Made by a program: the position numbers and the translations under genes. Shown piece after piece: positions 51,888 through 60,840 of a stretch of 64,000 nt of DNA. Where the stretch lies: positions 372,001 through 436,000 of the forward strand of contig JAFZOK010000024.1 in NCBI GenBank assembly GCA_017550655.1. The letters are read 5' to 3'. How positions within the stretch are numbered: position 1 is the stretch's first letter; each line of letters begins with the position of its first letter. Source of the DNA: Bacteroidales bacterium (GTDB taxonomy: Bacteria > Bacteroidota > Bacteroidia > Bacteroidales > UBA932). The notes under the pieces are model-generated. The model was not told where the DNA came from and made no database searches. It saw only the letters and a program-made list of their open reading frames with translations.

Positions 51888-53387
51888 ATGAAACGGTTGG
51901 TGTTGCTGTTTATGTTTGCTTTCCTGGGTGTTTGTTCCGGGTGCGGAGCGTTCCGTTCTGTGCCGAACCGGGTTCCTGCAAGTTATCTGGTTGGGGGCGG
52001 AGTGCCTCAGGATACCATTGTGAATGTTAAGGGAGATTCTTCTCTGACCGTTAAGCCGGATAGTTCAGCGACAGGAGTATTGAATGATAACTCAGCGATT
52101 CTGAATGACACTTCAAAGGTGTATTCTGATAGCTTGCGCCGGGCTATAACGCTAAGAGACAGTCTTATACGTGATAGTATAATTCGCGATAGCATCATTC
52201 GCGACAGTCTTGTCCGTGACAGCATAGTCCGCGACAGTCTTGAGAAGGTTGCTGCGATGCATGAGCCGATCCGCTATGACTTCTCTCCGGTGTATCAGAC
52301 AGACGTCTATGTGCCTTCTCAGCAGAATGTTCCGTCTGGGGAGTATTCCGGTATCACATATCTTGGAGGAAACCGTTATGCTGTGGTTCACGACAAATTG
52401 AAAGGCGGTGGAATCGTGTTCTTTGATATCGCGATAACCAATAACGGCAAGGTTGCATCGGCGAAGGCTACCGTTCCGGCATTTACCTCAAATTCAAAGG
52501 TTTCCGGAAGGGACAACGAGGGCGTAGCCTTTGTGCCTGCAGCAAGCAGCTTTTCTGAAGCAGCACAGGCTTCGGAATCGGGGACAATCTCCGGCACTCT
52601 GTTCGTTAGTGCAGAGAGCAACCAGAGCATCGTTGAGTATACGCTTGAGGGCAAGGAAACCGGACGGTCTCTCAAGATTCCTTCTGCTTTCGGCAAGGAT
52701 AAGATCAATTCCAATAACGGCTTTGAAGCGCTGACATACAATGCTTTAACCAAGACCTTCTGGACGACGACCGAGACTCCTCTAAAGGCAGACGGGAAGG
52801 AAAGCCGCCTGCTGAGGCTCCAGAGTTTCGGCTCCAACCTAAAGGCCGCGAAGCAGTATCTCTACAAGATGGATTCTCCGGTGAAGTCCGCTGCTGAGGC
52901 ATCTGCCGCAAAGGCTTATGTCCACGGCGTTCCGGCCCTGGTGGCTTTGGATGACGGCTCTCTTATAGTGTTGGAGAGGGAGGTCTACGTTCCAAACGGC
53001 GGGCTCTTTGCCAAGGCCCTTGGCTCCTTTACCCGCACCCTCCTCTACGTTGTGAGCCCTAATGGTTCTTCCTCCACTTCTACGCTGACCTCCACAACAC
53101 CTCCTCAACAATCATCCTCTTCCACAAAAGCATCTGCATTATCTTCTTCTGCCCAGAAGTCCTCATCTTCAAGCGCTCAGAAAACAAGTTCCTCATCCCC
53201 GGAGCTTTTGGAAAAGCGTCTGCTCGTATCGTTTTCAACCTCATCGTTGAACCTCGCAAACTACGAGGGGATGTGCCTCGGACCGGAGCTCCCTGGAGGC
53301 TGGCACACCCTGATTCTCATCGCCGATTCTCAAGGCGGCTCCAGTGGCCTTACCTCCGAATACATCAAAGTTCTAGTCTTCAGGTAA
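51888..53387 (+). CDS. Lipoprotein with phytase-esterase-like domain and repeat linkers
   Basis: A 499-residue protein. The signal peptide ends in the lipobox C-S-G-C. Residues 90-118 are six R-D-S-(L/I)-(I/V/E) pentapeptides. Residues 125-490 look like the esterase-like domain of phytase (PF13449): Y-S-G-I-T-Y-L-G-G-N-R-Y-A-V-V-H-D, R-D-N-E-G-V-A, N-N-G-F-E-A-L-T-Y and L-V-A-L-D-D-G-S-L-I-V-L-E-R-E. A serine-threonine-rich insert of about 45 residues (395-440) interrupts it before N-Y-E-G-M-C-L-G. It is probably anchored on the cell surface or periplasmic; the substrate is unknown. Confidence 0.75.
   Translation: MKRLVLLFMFAFLGVCSGCGAFRSVPNRVPASYLVGGGVPQDTIVNVKGDSSLTVKPDSSATGVLNDNSAILNDTSKVYSDSLRRAITLRDSLIRDSIIRDSIIRDSLVRDSIVRDSLEKVAAMHEPIRYDFSPVYQTDVYVPSQQNVPSGEYSGITYLGGNRYAVVHDKLKGGGIVFFDIAITNNGKVASAKATVPAFTSNSKVSGRDNEGVAFVPAASSFSEAAQASESGTISGTLFVSAESNQSIVEYTLEGKETGRSLKIPSAFGKDKINSNNGFEALTYNALTKTFWTTTETPLKADGKESRLLRLQSFGSNLKAAKQYLYKMDSPVKSAAEASAAKAYVHGVPALVALDDGSLIVLEREVYVPNGGLFAKALGSFTRTLLYVVSPNGSSSTSTLTSTTPPQQSSSSTKASALSSSAQKSSSSSAQKTSSSSPELLEKRLLVSFSTSSLNLANYEGMCLGPELPGGWHTLILIADSQGGSSGLTSEYIKVLVFR
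52153..52245 (+). repeat. 15-bp tandem repeat coding R-D-S-x-x units
   Basis: Six units with consensus CGYGAYAGYMTWRTY encode Arg-Asp-Ser-Leu/Ile-x. Third positions vary, so the peptide repeat appears kept by selection and is not a fresh slippage product. It forms a charged, helical stalk after the lipid anchor. Confidence 0.85.
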
Positions 53388-53396
53388 TCTATTGCT

Positions 53397-56300
53397 ATGC
53401 CGGAGATTCTGAGTGACAGATTGCACAGGATTGCGTATAGTGCGGATGCTTCCGTTTACAGGGAGTTGCCGATGGGAGTGGCTTATCCTCAGACGATTGC
53501 GGACGTACAGGCTCTGGTGGCTGAGGCCCGGTCCAGGGGTACGCATCTGATTCCGCGAGCCGGCGGAACTTCAATCTGCGGCCAGGTTGTGGGAAGCGGC
53601 ATTGTCTGCGATATCTCCAGGCACTGGAACAAGATTCTGGAAATCAATCCTACTCAGCGATGGGCAAGGGTTCAGCCGGGAGTGGTCCGCGATGAACTCA
53701 ATCTTGCGCTGAAACCGTACGGGCTTTTCTTTAGCCCGGAGACCTCTACCAGCAACCGCTGCTGCATTGGCGGAATGCTGGGCAACAACTCCTGTGGCAC
53801 GCATTCCCTTGTGTACGGTAGCACCCGCCATCACGTACTGGAATCTACAGGCGTTCTCAGCGATGGTACTGTGGAAGTGTTTAAGGATTACACTGTTGCG
53901 GAGCTTGAAGCACGTTTCGGTCCACGATTCTGGGAGAAGGAGTTTAAGCCGGAAGATGACTCACGAGCTGTAGCTGGACTTGGTTTGAGATCTGATTCGA
54001 GTGTTGATGATGGTGTTGTGGCTGGTGCTTCAGTGGGAGTTGATGATGATATCAGTGTGGGGGCTCTTATTGAAAGAATTTATGCGCAGGTTATACGTTG
54101 GGGACTGGATGAGGGAACCGTCCGGCTTTTGGAGGAGAATTATCCGGACAAGAGCCTCAGGAGAAGGAGCTGTGGATATGCGATAGATGAAGTGGTTGTG
54201 GCTTTTGCAGAGAGCGGTAAGAGTGTGATTAATCTGTGTCCGCTGCTTTGCGGGAGTGAGGGAACTTTGGCTTTCGTTACTGAGATAAAGGTTTCCCTGG
54301 ATCCGCTTCCGCCGGAGGAGAGAATGGTGGTTTGCGCTCACTGCAACAGCCTGGAGGACAGCCTTTACGCCAATCTTGCCGCATTAAGGCACGGGCCTGT
54401 GGCCGTGGAGCTTATGGATGGACAGATCCTGGATCTTTCCGCCAGAAATCTGGAACAGCAGCGCAACCGTTTCTTCATTGAGGGAAATCCGGCAGCGCTT
54501 ATCATCGCTGAGTTTGAAGGCCCGGAGATGGAGGTTAAGGCCGCTGCTTTTGAGGCGGAGGTGCATAATTCTCTTGCGTACTGTTGCACTAGGGTTTACG
54601 GTAAGGATATCAGTCGGGTTTGGGATCTGAGGAAGGCCGGGCTGGGCGTTCTGAGCGGCATGAAGGGGGATGCAAAGCCGGTCGGGGTGATTGAGGACAC
54701 CGCGGTTGCGCCCGAGAGGATGCCGGCATACATCGCTGATTTTAAGCAAATGCTTCAGGGCCTGGGGCTTAGCTGCGTGTATTACGGACATATAAGCACG
54801 GGAGAACTGCATCTAAGACCGATACTTAACCTCAAGGATCCGTCGGACCGTAAGAAATTCCGTGATGTGGCACGTGAGACCGCATTGTTGGTGCGCAAGC
54901 ATCACGGAAGCCTCTCCGGAGAGCACGGGGATGGCAGACTGAGAGGGGAATTCATCCCGCTGATGTACGGAGACGAGGTCTATCAGATGATGCGGGAGGT
55001 AAAGCAGACCTGGGATCCGGCCGGAGTCTTCAACACAGGCAAAATCGTGGATACCCCTCCAATGGACGAGTACCTACGCTATCTGCTTAACAGTGAAGGA
55101 CTCACTTCTGTATTTTCGGGGAATTCCTGCAAGGTCCCACAGAAAGTACAGGGACCTGACAGAAAAACGCGGGAAATCCTGCAAGGTCCCCTTGAAAATG
55201 CTGGACCTGACAGAAAAACGCGGGAAATCCTGCAAGGTCCCCCTGAAAAATCTGGGACCTCGCAGAGTTCAGCCGGGAATTGTGGAGAGAGTGCATACGT
55301 TCTTCCGGAAAAGACTTACTTCAAGTGGAACGGGGAGTTTACCCACGGAGAGAGCAGCCCGTACGCAATGCTCTGCAGCATAGAGCAGTGCAACGGGGCC
55401 GGGGCTTGCCGCAAATCCAACTCTATGGGTGGAACAATGTGCCCGGCGTTCAAAGTCAGTGGAGATGAACTTTGCGTGACCAGAGCCCGTGCAAATGTCA
55501 TCCGTGAACTTCTCACATACGGTGATACTGGACTTTCTTCAAGGAAAGACATCGGAGTGAAGGGCTTGGAGGCAAAGGATGCGAAGGGTGGAAAAGACTG
55601 GAAGAATGGGACGAATAGGAAGGTTGCTGTAAGCAAGAGACAGGCGTTCAGGGAACTGGTTAAGAGTCCGGAGATTGAGGAGGTGCTGTTCTCCTGCCTT
55701 GCGTGCAAGGGTTGCCGGAGCGAGTGCCCGTCAAATGTGGATATGACCAGGATCCGTGCGGAACTGCTTCAGCACAAATGGGATGCTGAGGGTACTCCTC
55801 TGGGAGTCTGGATGGTGGCCCGAATGGCCGCTGTTGAGAGACTGGGCCATCTGGTCCGTCCGCTGTACAATTTCTTTGCAGGCTGGAAGGTATCTGAGCG
55901 CCTGATTAAGAGGCTGGTGCATTTTGCTGCGGAGAGGCATATCCCTAAGCTCAGCCGGGCGTCTATGCGTACGCTGGTAAACCGAGAGAGGAAGAGGTTC
56001 TTACATGAAGCGTCCAAAGTGAAACCAGATACTGAAAGCAGCAGATATTCGGATGACGAGAAGGTAAATGGGGATGCTTCAAAGATTAGTATTTCTGAGG
56101 ATAAGGGATATGTTGCTGAAAATGTGGGTATTCCAAGAGGGAATGCACTTTATGGATGTGCGAAAGGGAATAAAGGAAAGGTGTACCTGTTTGCGGATGA
56201 GTTCACAAATTGGCAGGAGGCGGAGCTTGGGCTTGCGTTTGCCCGTCTGCTGCTGAGGCTTGGGTATGATGTGGAGATTCCGCGTCACGTGGAAAGCGGC

Positions 56301-57035
56301 AGGGCGGCAATTTCCAAAGGCTGTTTGAGGCTGGCGAAGAAGTTTGCAAAGAAGAACGTTGAGCTTCTCGGCGATATAGTTTCAGAAGAAACTCCGCTTG
56401 TGGGCATTGAGCCGAGTTGCATACTGAGTTTCCGGGATGAGTATCCGGATCTTGTGCCGGATGATTTGAGGGAGAAGGCAAAGCGTCTTAGTTGTAACGC
56501 GTTGCTTTATGACGAGTTCATTGTCAGGGAGATGGAGGCGGGAAGGATTTCTGCGGATTTGTTCCCCGATGCGGCCTGTGAGGTTTATCTGCACGGGCAT
56601 TGCCACCAGAAAGCGCTGGTCGGAATCGAGAAGACGGAGAAGATGCTGCGGGGATTGCTCAAAGGCGCTACCGTGCATACGATACCGAGCGGATGCTGCG
56701 GCATGGCCGGTAGTTTCGGGTACGAGAAGGCTCACTACAAGACCTCTATGGCGATAGGGGAGATGGTGCTCTTCCCGGCTGTCCGTAAGGCAACTGCATC
56801 AGGGAATAATTGTTCCGGCAGTATGTATGACGGAAATCAAAGCATAAGTGCTGTTGCGGGAAAGGATTCTTGTGCACAGGGAGTTTCTGAGAAAGCCGAG
56901 AGTGAAGCAGTGCCCGTGCTGGTTGCCGCTCCTGGAACGAGCTGCCGCCAGCAGATTCTTGACGGCACAGGCGTGAAGGCTTTCCATCCGATAGAAATCC
57001 TATACAAATTCCTGTACTCTGACGTTTCCGCCTAA
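53397..57035 (+). CDS. FAD-linked oxidase fused to Fe-S/CCG oxidoreductase (Dld/GlcD-GlcF-like)
   Basis: A 1,212-residue fusion. Residues 23-200 are the FAD-binding PCMH fold (R-A-G-G-T-S-I-C-G-Q), then the FAD-oxidase C-terminal part (G-E-H-G-D-G-R-L-R-G-E-F and Y-G-H-I-S-T-G-E-L-H-L). Two 4Fe-4S motifs follow at about 660-685 and 767-778 (C-L-A-C-K-G-C-R-S-E-C-P), then CCG domains with H-G-H-C-H-Q-K and S-G-C-C-G-M-A-G. Relatives oxidise D-lactate or other 2-hydroxy acids and feed electrons to quinone. It is about 250 residues longer than usual because of low-complexity inserts near 180-220, 576-621 (made of repeat B), 715-750, 865-925 and 1135-1175. Confidence 0.85.
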   Translation: MPEILSDRLHRIAYSADASVYRELPMGVAYPQTIADVQALVAEARSRGTHLIPRAGGTSICGQVVGSGIVCDISRHWNKILEINPTQRWARVQPGVVRDELNLALKPYGLFFSPETSTSNRCCIGGMLGNNSCGTHSLVYGSTRHHVLESTGVLSDGTVEVFKDYTVAELEARFGPRFWEKEFKPEDDSRAVAGLGLRSDSSVDDGVVAGASVGVDDDISVGALIERIYAQVIRWGLDEGTVRLLEENYPDKSLRRRSCGYAIDEVVVAFAESGKSVINLCPLLCGSEGTLAFVTEIKVSLDPLPPEERMVVCAHCNSLEDSLYANLAALRHGPVAVELMDGQILDLSARNLEQQRNRFFIEGNPAALIIAEFEGPEMEVKAAAFEAEVHNSLAYCCTRVYGKDISRVWDLRKAGLGVLSGMKGDAKPVGVIEDTAVAPERMPAYIADFKQMLQGLGLSCVYYGHISTGELHLRPILNLKDPSDRKKFRDVARETALLVRKHHGSLSGEHGDGRLRGEFIPLMYGDEVYQMMREVKQTWDPAGVFNTGKIVDTPPMDEYLRYLLNSEGLTSVFSGNSCKVPQKVQGPDRKTREILQGPLENAGPDRKTREILQGPPEKSGTSQSSAGNCGESAYVLPEKTYFKWNGEFTHGESSPYAMLCSIEQCNGAGACRKSNSMGGTMCPAFKVSGDELCVTRARANVIRELLTYGDTGLSSRKDIGVKGLEAKDAKGGKDWKNGTNRKVAVSKRQAFRELVKSPEIEEVLFSCLACKGCRSECPSNVDMTRIRAELLQHKWDAEGTPLGVWMVARMAAVERLGHLVRPLYNFFAGWKVSERLIKRLVHFAAERHIPKLSRASMRTLVNRERKRFLHEASKVKPDTESSRYSDDEKVNGDASKISISEDKGYVAENVGIPRGNALYGCAKGNKGKVYLFADEFTNWQEAELGLAFARLLLRLGYDVEIPRHVESGRAAISKGCLRLAKKFAKKNVELLGDIVSEETPLVGIEPSCILSFRDEYPDLVPDDLREKAKRLSCNALLYDEFIVREMEAGRISADLFPDAACEVYLHGHCHQKALVGIEKTEKMLRGLLKGATVHTIPSGCCGMAGSFGYEKAHYKTSMAIGEMVLFPAVRKATASGNNCSGSMYDGNQSISAVAGKDSCAQGVSEKAESEAVPVLVAAPGTSCRQQILDGTGVKAFHPIEILYKFLYSDVSA
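55125..55260 (+). repeat. Repeat B inside the oxidase gene (three units)
   Basis: Units begin with TCCTGCAAGGTCCC at 55125, 55177 and 55228. The first step is 52 bp and the second 51 bp, so units 2 and 3 share a frame (G-P-D-R-K-T-R-E-I-L-Q-G-P) while unit 1 is read differently. AGGTCCC and GGGACCT form the arms. The units lie in the linker between the oxidase half and the first Fe-S cluster. Confidence 0.85.
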
Positions 57036-57055
57036 ACTCTGACGTTTCCGCCTAA
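57017..57055 (+). repeat. 19-bp tandem duplication across the oxidase stop codon
   Basis: The stretch CTCTGACGTTTCCGCCTAA is present twice in a row. The first copy supplies the stop codon TAA at 57033-57035. The second copy lies outside the gene. Confidence 0.85.
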
Positions 57056-57105
57056 AAACCAGGTGGCGGTTATTTATCTGTTAATCAACTAATTGGCTAT
57101 ATGCT

Positions 57106-57127
57106 CCTGCAGCGATTTTGCTGCAGG
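57106..57127 (+). other. Stem-loop in a 321-bp gene-free region
   Basis: CCTGCAGC and GCTGCAGG form a perfect 8-bp stem around GATTTT. There is no T tract after it, so termination is doubtful. The remainder of 57036-57356 holds only a likely -7 box TATCTTTG (57321-57328) for the next gene and an ATCGCTGAG site at 57260. Confidence 0.5.
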
Positions 57128-57320
57128 GACTTGTATTTAAGTATCAGAATATCAGCGTATTAGTTGCCACTGTACTTTTGCCATCCATTATACTACTGCC
57201 ACGATGCACAACTATTGTACGTACTGTAAGCGTGCTGTCCTAATAACGTAGAATTGAACATCGCTGAGGATTATAGCCGTGGTTTTTCTTGGATTTCTGC
57301 TGAGGAGGCGGGAATTTTAG

Positions 57321-57328
57321 TATCTTTG
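57321..57328 (+). promoter_or_regulatory. -7 box for the Gfo/Idh/MocA gene
   Basis: TATCTTTG matches TAnnTTTG exactly, 29 bases before the ATG. No good -33 box was seen at 19 bases. Confidence 0.5.
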
Positions 57329-57356
57329 ATAGACTTAGACAAACAGGTAAAATCAT

Positions 57357-58337
57357 ATGTTGAATTTTGCATTGATTGGGGCGGCGGGGTACATTGCACC
57401 CAGGCATATTAAGGCGATTGCCGATACGGGCAACAAGCTGATTGTGGCATACGACAAGTTTGACAGTGTGGGCAGGCTGGACAGCAGTTTCCCGGACTGT
57501 TCCTTCTATACTGAAAACGAGCAGTTTGACCGCTTCTGCTCCAAGAGGATGAGGACGGACGATCCGCTGCACTGGATGAGTATCTGCACGCCGAATTATA
57601 CTCACGACGCGTTTATCCGCTATGGCCTGAGGCTGGGTGTGGATGTGATTTGCGAGAAGCCGCTGGTGCTCAATCCTTACAACATAGACAACCTCGTGGA
57701 GTTGGAGAAGGAGACCGGGCATAAGGCTTACACGATTCTGCAGCTGAGGCTTCACGACAGCATTGTGGCGCTGAAGAAGAAGGTGGACGAGGGGCCTGCA
57801 GATAAGATATATGACGTTGATTTGACGTATATTACATCGCGAGGAAAATGGTATTACACTTCCTGGAAGGGAGATGTGCACAAGAGCGGCGGAGTTGCTA
57901 CCAACATAGGCGTTCATTTCTACGATATGCTGCAGTGGATATTCGGGCCGGTGAAGCAGAACATTGTGCACGTGATGAGCTTTGACCGCGTGGCCGGATA
58001 TCTGGAACTGGAGAAGGCTCGTGTGCGTTACTTCCTGAGTATCAACGCAGACTGTTTGCCAGAGAATGCCGTTCAGGGAGAAAAGCGCACGTACCGCACA
58101 CTGAACATAGACGGGGAAGAGTTCGAGTTCAGCGCAGGATTTACCGAGTTGCATACCAGGAGTTACGAGAAGATTCTCTCAGGTGAGGGGTTCCGCATCA
58201 GCGAGGCCCGTCCGTGCATCGAGATTGTGAGCCAGATCCGCAATGCCAAGCCGGTTGGCCTGGTCGGTGACTATCATCCTCTGGCCCGCCTTCCGCTTGC
58301 AAAGCATCCGTTCGGCTGGGACGACATGAAGTTTTGA
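57357..58337 (+). CDS. Gfo/Idh/MocA-family dehydrogenase (WbpB/WlbA-like)
   Basis: A 326-residue NAD-dependent sugar dehydrogenase. The start F-A-L-I-G-A-A-G-Y-I-A-P-R-H binds NAD. S-I-C-T-P-N-Y-T-H follows, then C-E-K-P-L-V-L with the catalytic lysine (about residue 100), and G-G-V-A-T-N-I-G-V-H-F-Y-D-M-L-Q-W as the substrate site. The A-G-Y-I-A-P-R-H start and the G-K-W-Y-Y-T-S-W-K-G-D segment resemble WbpB/WlbA, which oxidise UDP-GlcNAcA at C3 before transamination by a DegT-family enzyme. Such enzymes are present at 5874 and 26585 but far away. Confidence 0.8.
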   Translation: MLNFALIGAAGYIAPRHIKAIADTGNKLIVAYDKFDSVGRLDSSFPDCSFYTENEQFDRFCSKRMRTDDPLHWMSICTPNYTHDAFIRYGLRLGVDVICEKPLVLNPYNIDNLVELEKETGHKAYTILQLRLHDSIVALKKKVDEGPADKIYDVDLTYITSRGKWYYTSWKGDVHKSGGVATNIGVHFYDMLQWIFGPVKQNIVHVMSFDRVAGYLELEKARVRYFLSINADCLPENAVQGEKRTYRTLNIDGEEFEFSAGFTELHTRSYEKILSGEGFRISEARPCIEIVSQIRNAKPVGLVGDYHPLARLPLAKHPFGWDDMKF

Positions 58338-58348
58338 AACCTTTCTAT

Positions 58349-59560
58349 ATGAGACACATACGTATTATAGTGCGTGGCATCCTGATTCTGTGTGCACTGT
58401 TTTTCTTCTGTGCCCCGGTATTTTCCAGGCATATTGCCGCGCCGGGTCTTTTAACTCCGGTTCTGAGCGTCAGCCAGAATGTGAAAGATAGTGTTTCCAT
58501 GGACTGGTATGATCCGAACGCTACGGACACAAACGATGAATCTCTGTATGATGAATATGGCCGGGAGCATTCCCGTTCTTTTTTCAGGAATACCGCAAAG
58601 CATATCTACGGATGGCTATACAACATCGTTAGGCGGACTACCGGAATGGGGAACTTGGGGACTTCCCTTACCGTTCTGATAATCATTCTGATAGCGGCGT
58701 ATTTCTTTGTCAGGTACTTTGTAAAGCTAGTGGTGTTCCTGTACTGGCTCCTGACTCTCAAGCCCCTGAGGCGTTATCTTACCAGGAAGAAACTACTTGA
58801 CGGGGAGCCGGAGTATTTCCGGAATCTGCCGTTCCGTGGAGATATTTTCCAGTCCAACAGGGCCTTGAACTCTTTTTCCGGAAGAATCTCGGCGATGAGC
58901 ATCGGAACCAAAATCAGCGGGGCTATTTCCGCCTACACTTTAAGGATGCTCAATAACGGTAACCTGAAGCTTGTCTCCGATTCCGGCAAGACTTGCCTTG
59001 CAATCGGGGAGGCTCCAGAAGAGATTCCTGGGAAGTCTTCCTCAAAGAAAACTACTGGGATTAAACCTGACAAGATAAAGGACGACAAGCCGATAGAAAA
59101 GGCTTTGTACGAAATTTACAAGGGCGCTGCCGGAGTGGATGGTATCCTCCAGCCTTCTGAACTGAAGTCTTATGTGCGGTCCAATCCAAAGGTGCTCCTG
59201 CCTCTGACGGCACTGCACAGAACCCAGTCCTGCAAGTCGTATTACAAGAGAAACATCGCTGAGCTATATGGCCTAAAGAATTTCCTCAGCGATTTTACAC
59301 TCATTAAAGACCGTCAGGTTGTGGAGGTAGGGCTGTGGAACGAGTATCTGGTATTTGCTACGCTCTACGGAATTGCGGACAAGGTGCGTTCCGAGTTCAA
59401 GCAGGTTTGCCCCGAGTATTTTGATATGAACAAATTAGTTGCTGAAATAGAGGAACTTGGAGGTAGCGTTGGATTTGTTTCCGCTCCAGTTTCCAAGGAA
59501 ACGACCGCTTCCCGCTCGTTCTTCTATGGATTATTCAGAAACAATGCTAAAAAGAAATAG
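58349..59560 (+). CDS. DUF2207-like membrane protein
   Basis: The ATG at 58349 gives 403 residues; TTG at 58334 is in frame but overlaps the previous gene. A signal-type helix lies at about 8-28, and a second membrane stretch lies at 112-138 (L-T-V-L-I-I-I-L-I-A-A-Y-F-F-V). The end contains L-Y-G-L-K-N-F-L-S-D-F-T-L-I-K-D-R and V-G-L-W-N-E-Y-L-V-F-A-T-L-Y-G-I-A-D-K-V, the hallmark of the DUF2207 C-terminal half. The function is unknown. It is the start of the ordinary-chromosome section and lies 2 bases before the next gene. Confidence 0.75.
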   Translation: MRHIRIIVRGILILCALFFFCAPVFSRHIAAPGLLTPVLSVSQNVKDSVSMDWYDPNATDTNDESLYDEYGREHSRSFFRNTAKHIYGWLYNIVRRTTGMGNLGTSLTVLIIILIAAYFFVRYFVKLVVFLYWLLTLKPLRRYLTRKKLLDGEPEYFRNLPFRGDIFQSNRALNSFSGRISAMSIGTKISGAISAYTLRMLNNGNLKLVSDSGKTCLAIGEAPEEIPGKSSSKKTTGIKPDKIKDDKPIEKALYEIYKGAAGVDGILQPSELKSYVRSNPKVLLPLTALHRTQSCKSYYKRNIAELYGLKNFLSDFTLIKDRQVVEVGLWNEYLVFATLYGIADKVRSEFKQVCPEYFDMNKLVAEIEELGGSVGFVSAPVSKETTASRSFFYGLFRNNAKKK

Positions 59561-59562
59561 TT

Positions 59563-60060
59563 ATGAAAAAGATCCTTTTACTTGCATCACTGATGATGTT
59601 TTGCATTGCGGCTACGGCCCAGACAAAGACTCATACCCCTCCTTCCGATTCCGTAATCGTTGAAATTGAAGCCTACACGATCAATAACGTCTTTTCCAAG
59701 TGCTTTGAAAATTGCGACAAGGACAAGGACGGCAAAGTGACCGTGGCTGAAGCTGCTGCCGCAGATACCCTGATGCTCGGTTATGGCGGAAGGAAGAACA
59801 TCATCAACGACCTTTCTATCCTGAAGTTCTTCCCGAACCTCAAGTTCCTGGATCCGGGCAACTACACCGGTGAGGTGCTGGATATCAGGAATATGAAGAA
59901 GCTGGAGGAACTGAACCTCAGGCTCGCCGTGTTCCTCAAGAAGATCATTATCCCGACGGGCTGCTTCCCTAAGATCATCTATCCGGCCGGAGACGGTGAG
60001 TTTATAATTGAAAGGGTGAGGATCGTTGATCCCGATAATCCGATGTCCTGGTTTGACTGA
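59563..60060 (+). CDS. Secreted EF-hand protein with leucine-rich part
   Basis: A 165-residue protein. The signal peptide (M-K-K-I-L-L-L-A-S-L-M-M-F-C-I-A) ends at A-T-A-Q. A calcium-type EF-hand loop D-K-D-K-D-G-K-V-T-V-A-E is at about 53-64. A leucine-rich stretch (L-K-F-L-D, I-R-N-M-K-K-L-E-E-L-N-L) follows. It is likely periplasmic or on the surface; the role is unknown. Confidence 0.7.
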   Translation: MKKILLLASLMMFCIAATAQTKTHTPPSDSVIVEIEAYTINNVFSKCFENCDKDKDGKVTVAEAAAADTLMLGYGGRKNIINDLSILKFFPNLKFLDPGNYTGEVLDIRNMKKLEELNLRLAVFLKKIIIPTGCFPKIIYPAGDGEFIIERVRIVDPDNPMSWFD

Positions 60061-60079
60061 TAAGCACTTATAGATTACT

Positions 60080-60817
60080 ATGAGCGAGAACAGCATACAT
60101 TTCAGGCGCGACCGTTTTGAGCAGCGCAAAAAGAGGAGTGCGAGGAGTTCAATAATACTCGTAGTGCTTCTTCTGGCGCTGATCGGGGCGTGGATTTACC
60201 TTTCCAAGACCGCAAAGGGCGTCAATGCGGATAATGCCGCTACAACAGAAACAAACATAAATACAAATATGAAGAAAGTCACCGATTTCTTCCTGACGGG
60301 CAAGAACGGCCAGCAGGTTAGCCTTTCTGAGTGGAAGGGCAAGGTTCTTTTGATTGTCAACACCGCTACCGGCTGTGGCTTCACGCCTCAGTACGATGAG
60401 CTTGAGGCTATGTACAAAAAGCTTAAGGACAAGGGATTCGAGATTCTGGACATTCCTTGCAACCAGTTCGGTAACCAGACTCCCGGTACGGACGAGGAGA
60501 TCACCGAGTTCTGCCAGTTGAAGTTCGGCACGGACTTCCCGCAGTTCAAGAAGAGCGATGTTAACGGGGAGAACGAGCTTCCTCTCTACACCTGGCTCAA
60601 GAGCCAGAAAGGCTTCGAGGGCTTTGATGCGGACAACAAGCTCACTCCGATCCTGGAGAAGATGTTCGACGAGAAGAATCCGGGCTGGAGAGAAACCAGC
60701 GATATCAAGTGGAATTTCACCAAATTCCTCGTTAACCGCGAGGGTGACGTGGTTGCCCGCTTTGAGCCAACCCATCCGCTCTCCAAGGTAGAAGCCGCCG
60801 TAGAGGCCATCCTCTAA
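60080..60817 (+). CDS. Glutathione peroxidase family protein, membrane-anchored
   Basis: A 245-residue protein. A basic N-terminus and one membrane helix (about 21-40) precede a thioredoxin-fold peroxidase: N-T-A-T-G-C-G-F-T-P-Q-Y with the peroxidatic cysteine near residue 98, P-C-N-Q-F-G-N-Q with the glutamine, and W-N-F-T-K-F with tryptophan and asparagine of the tetrad. It has cysteine in place of selenocysteine. It should reduce peroxides, most likely with thioredoxin, in the periplasm. Confidence 0.9.
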   Translation: MSENSIHFRRDRFEQRKKRSARSSIILVVLLLALIGAWIYLSKTAKGVNADNAATTETNINTNMKKVTDFFLTGKNGQQVSLSEWKGKVLLIVNTATGCGFTPQYDELEAMYKKLKDKGFEILDIPCNQFGNQTPGTDEEITEFCQLKFGTDFPQFKKSDVNGENELPLYTWLKSQKGFEGFDADNKLTPILEKMFDEKNPGWRETSDIKWNFTKFLVNREGDVVARFEPTHPLSKVEAAVEAIL

Positions 60818-60840
60818 TAACGTTTCTGGGAAAAGGGTGG

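Noticed and set aside
57240-58154. 304-codon minus-strand open frame
   Set aside because: It lies antisense to the Gfo/Idh/MocA gene, which has full family motifs.
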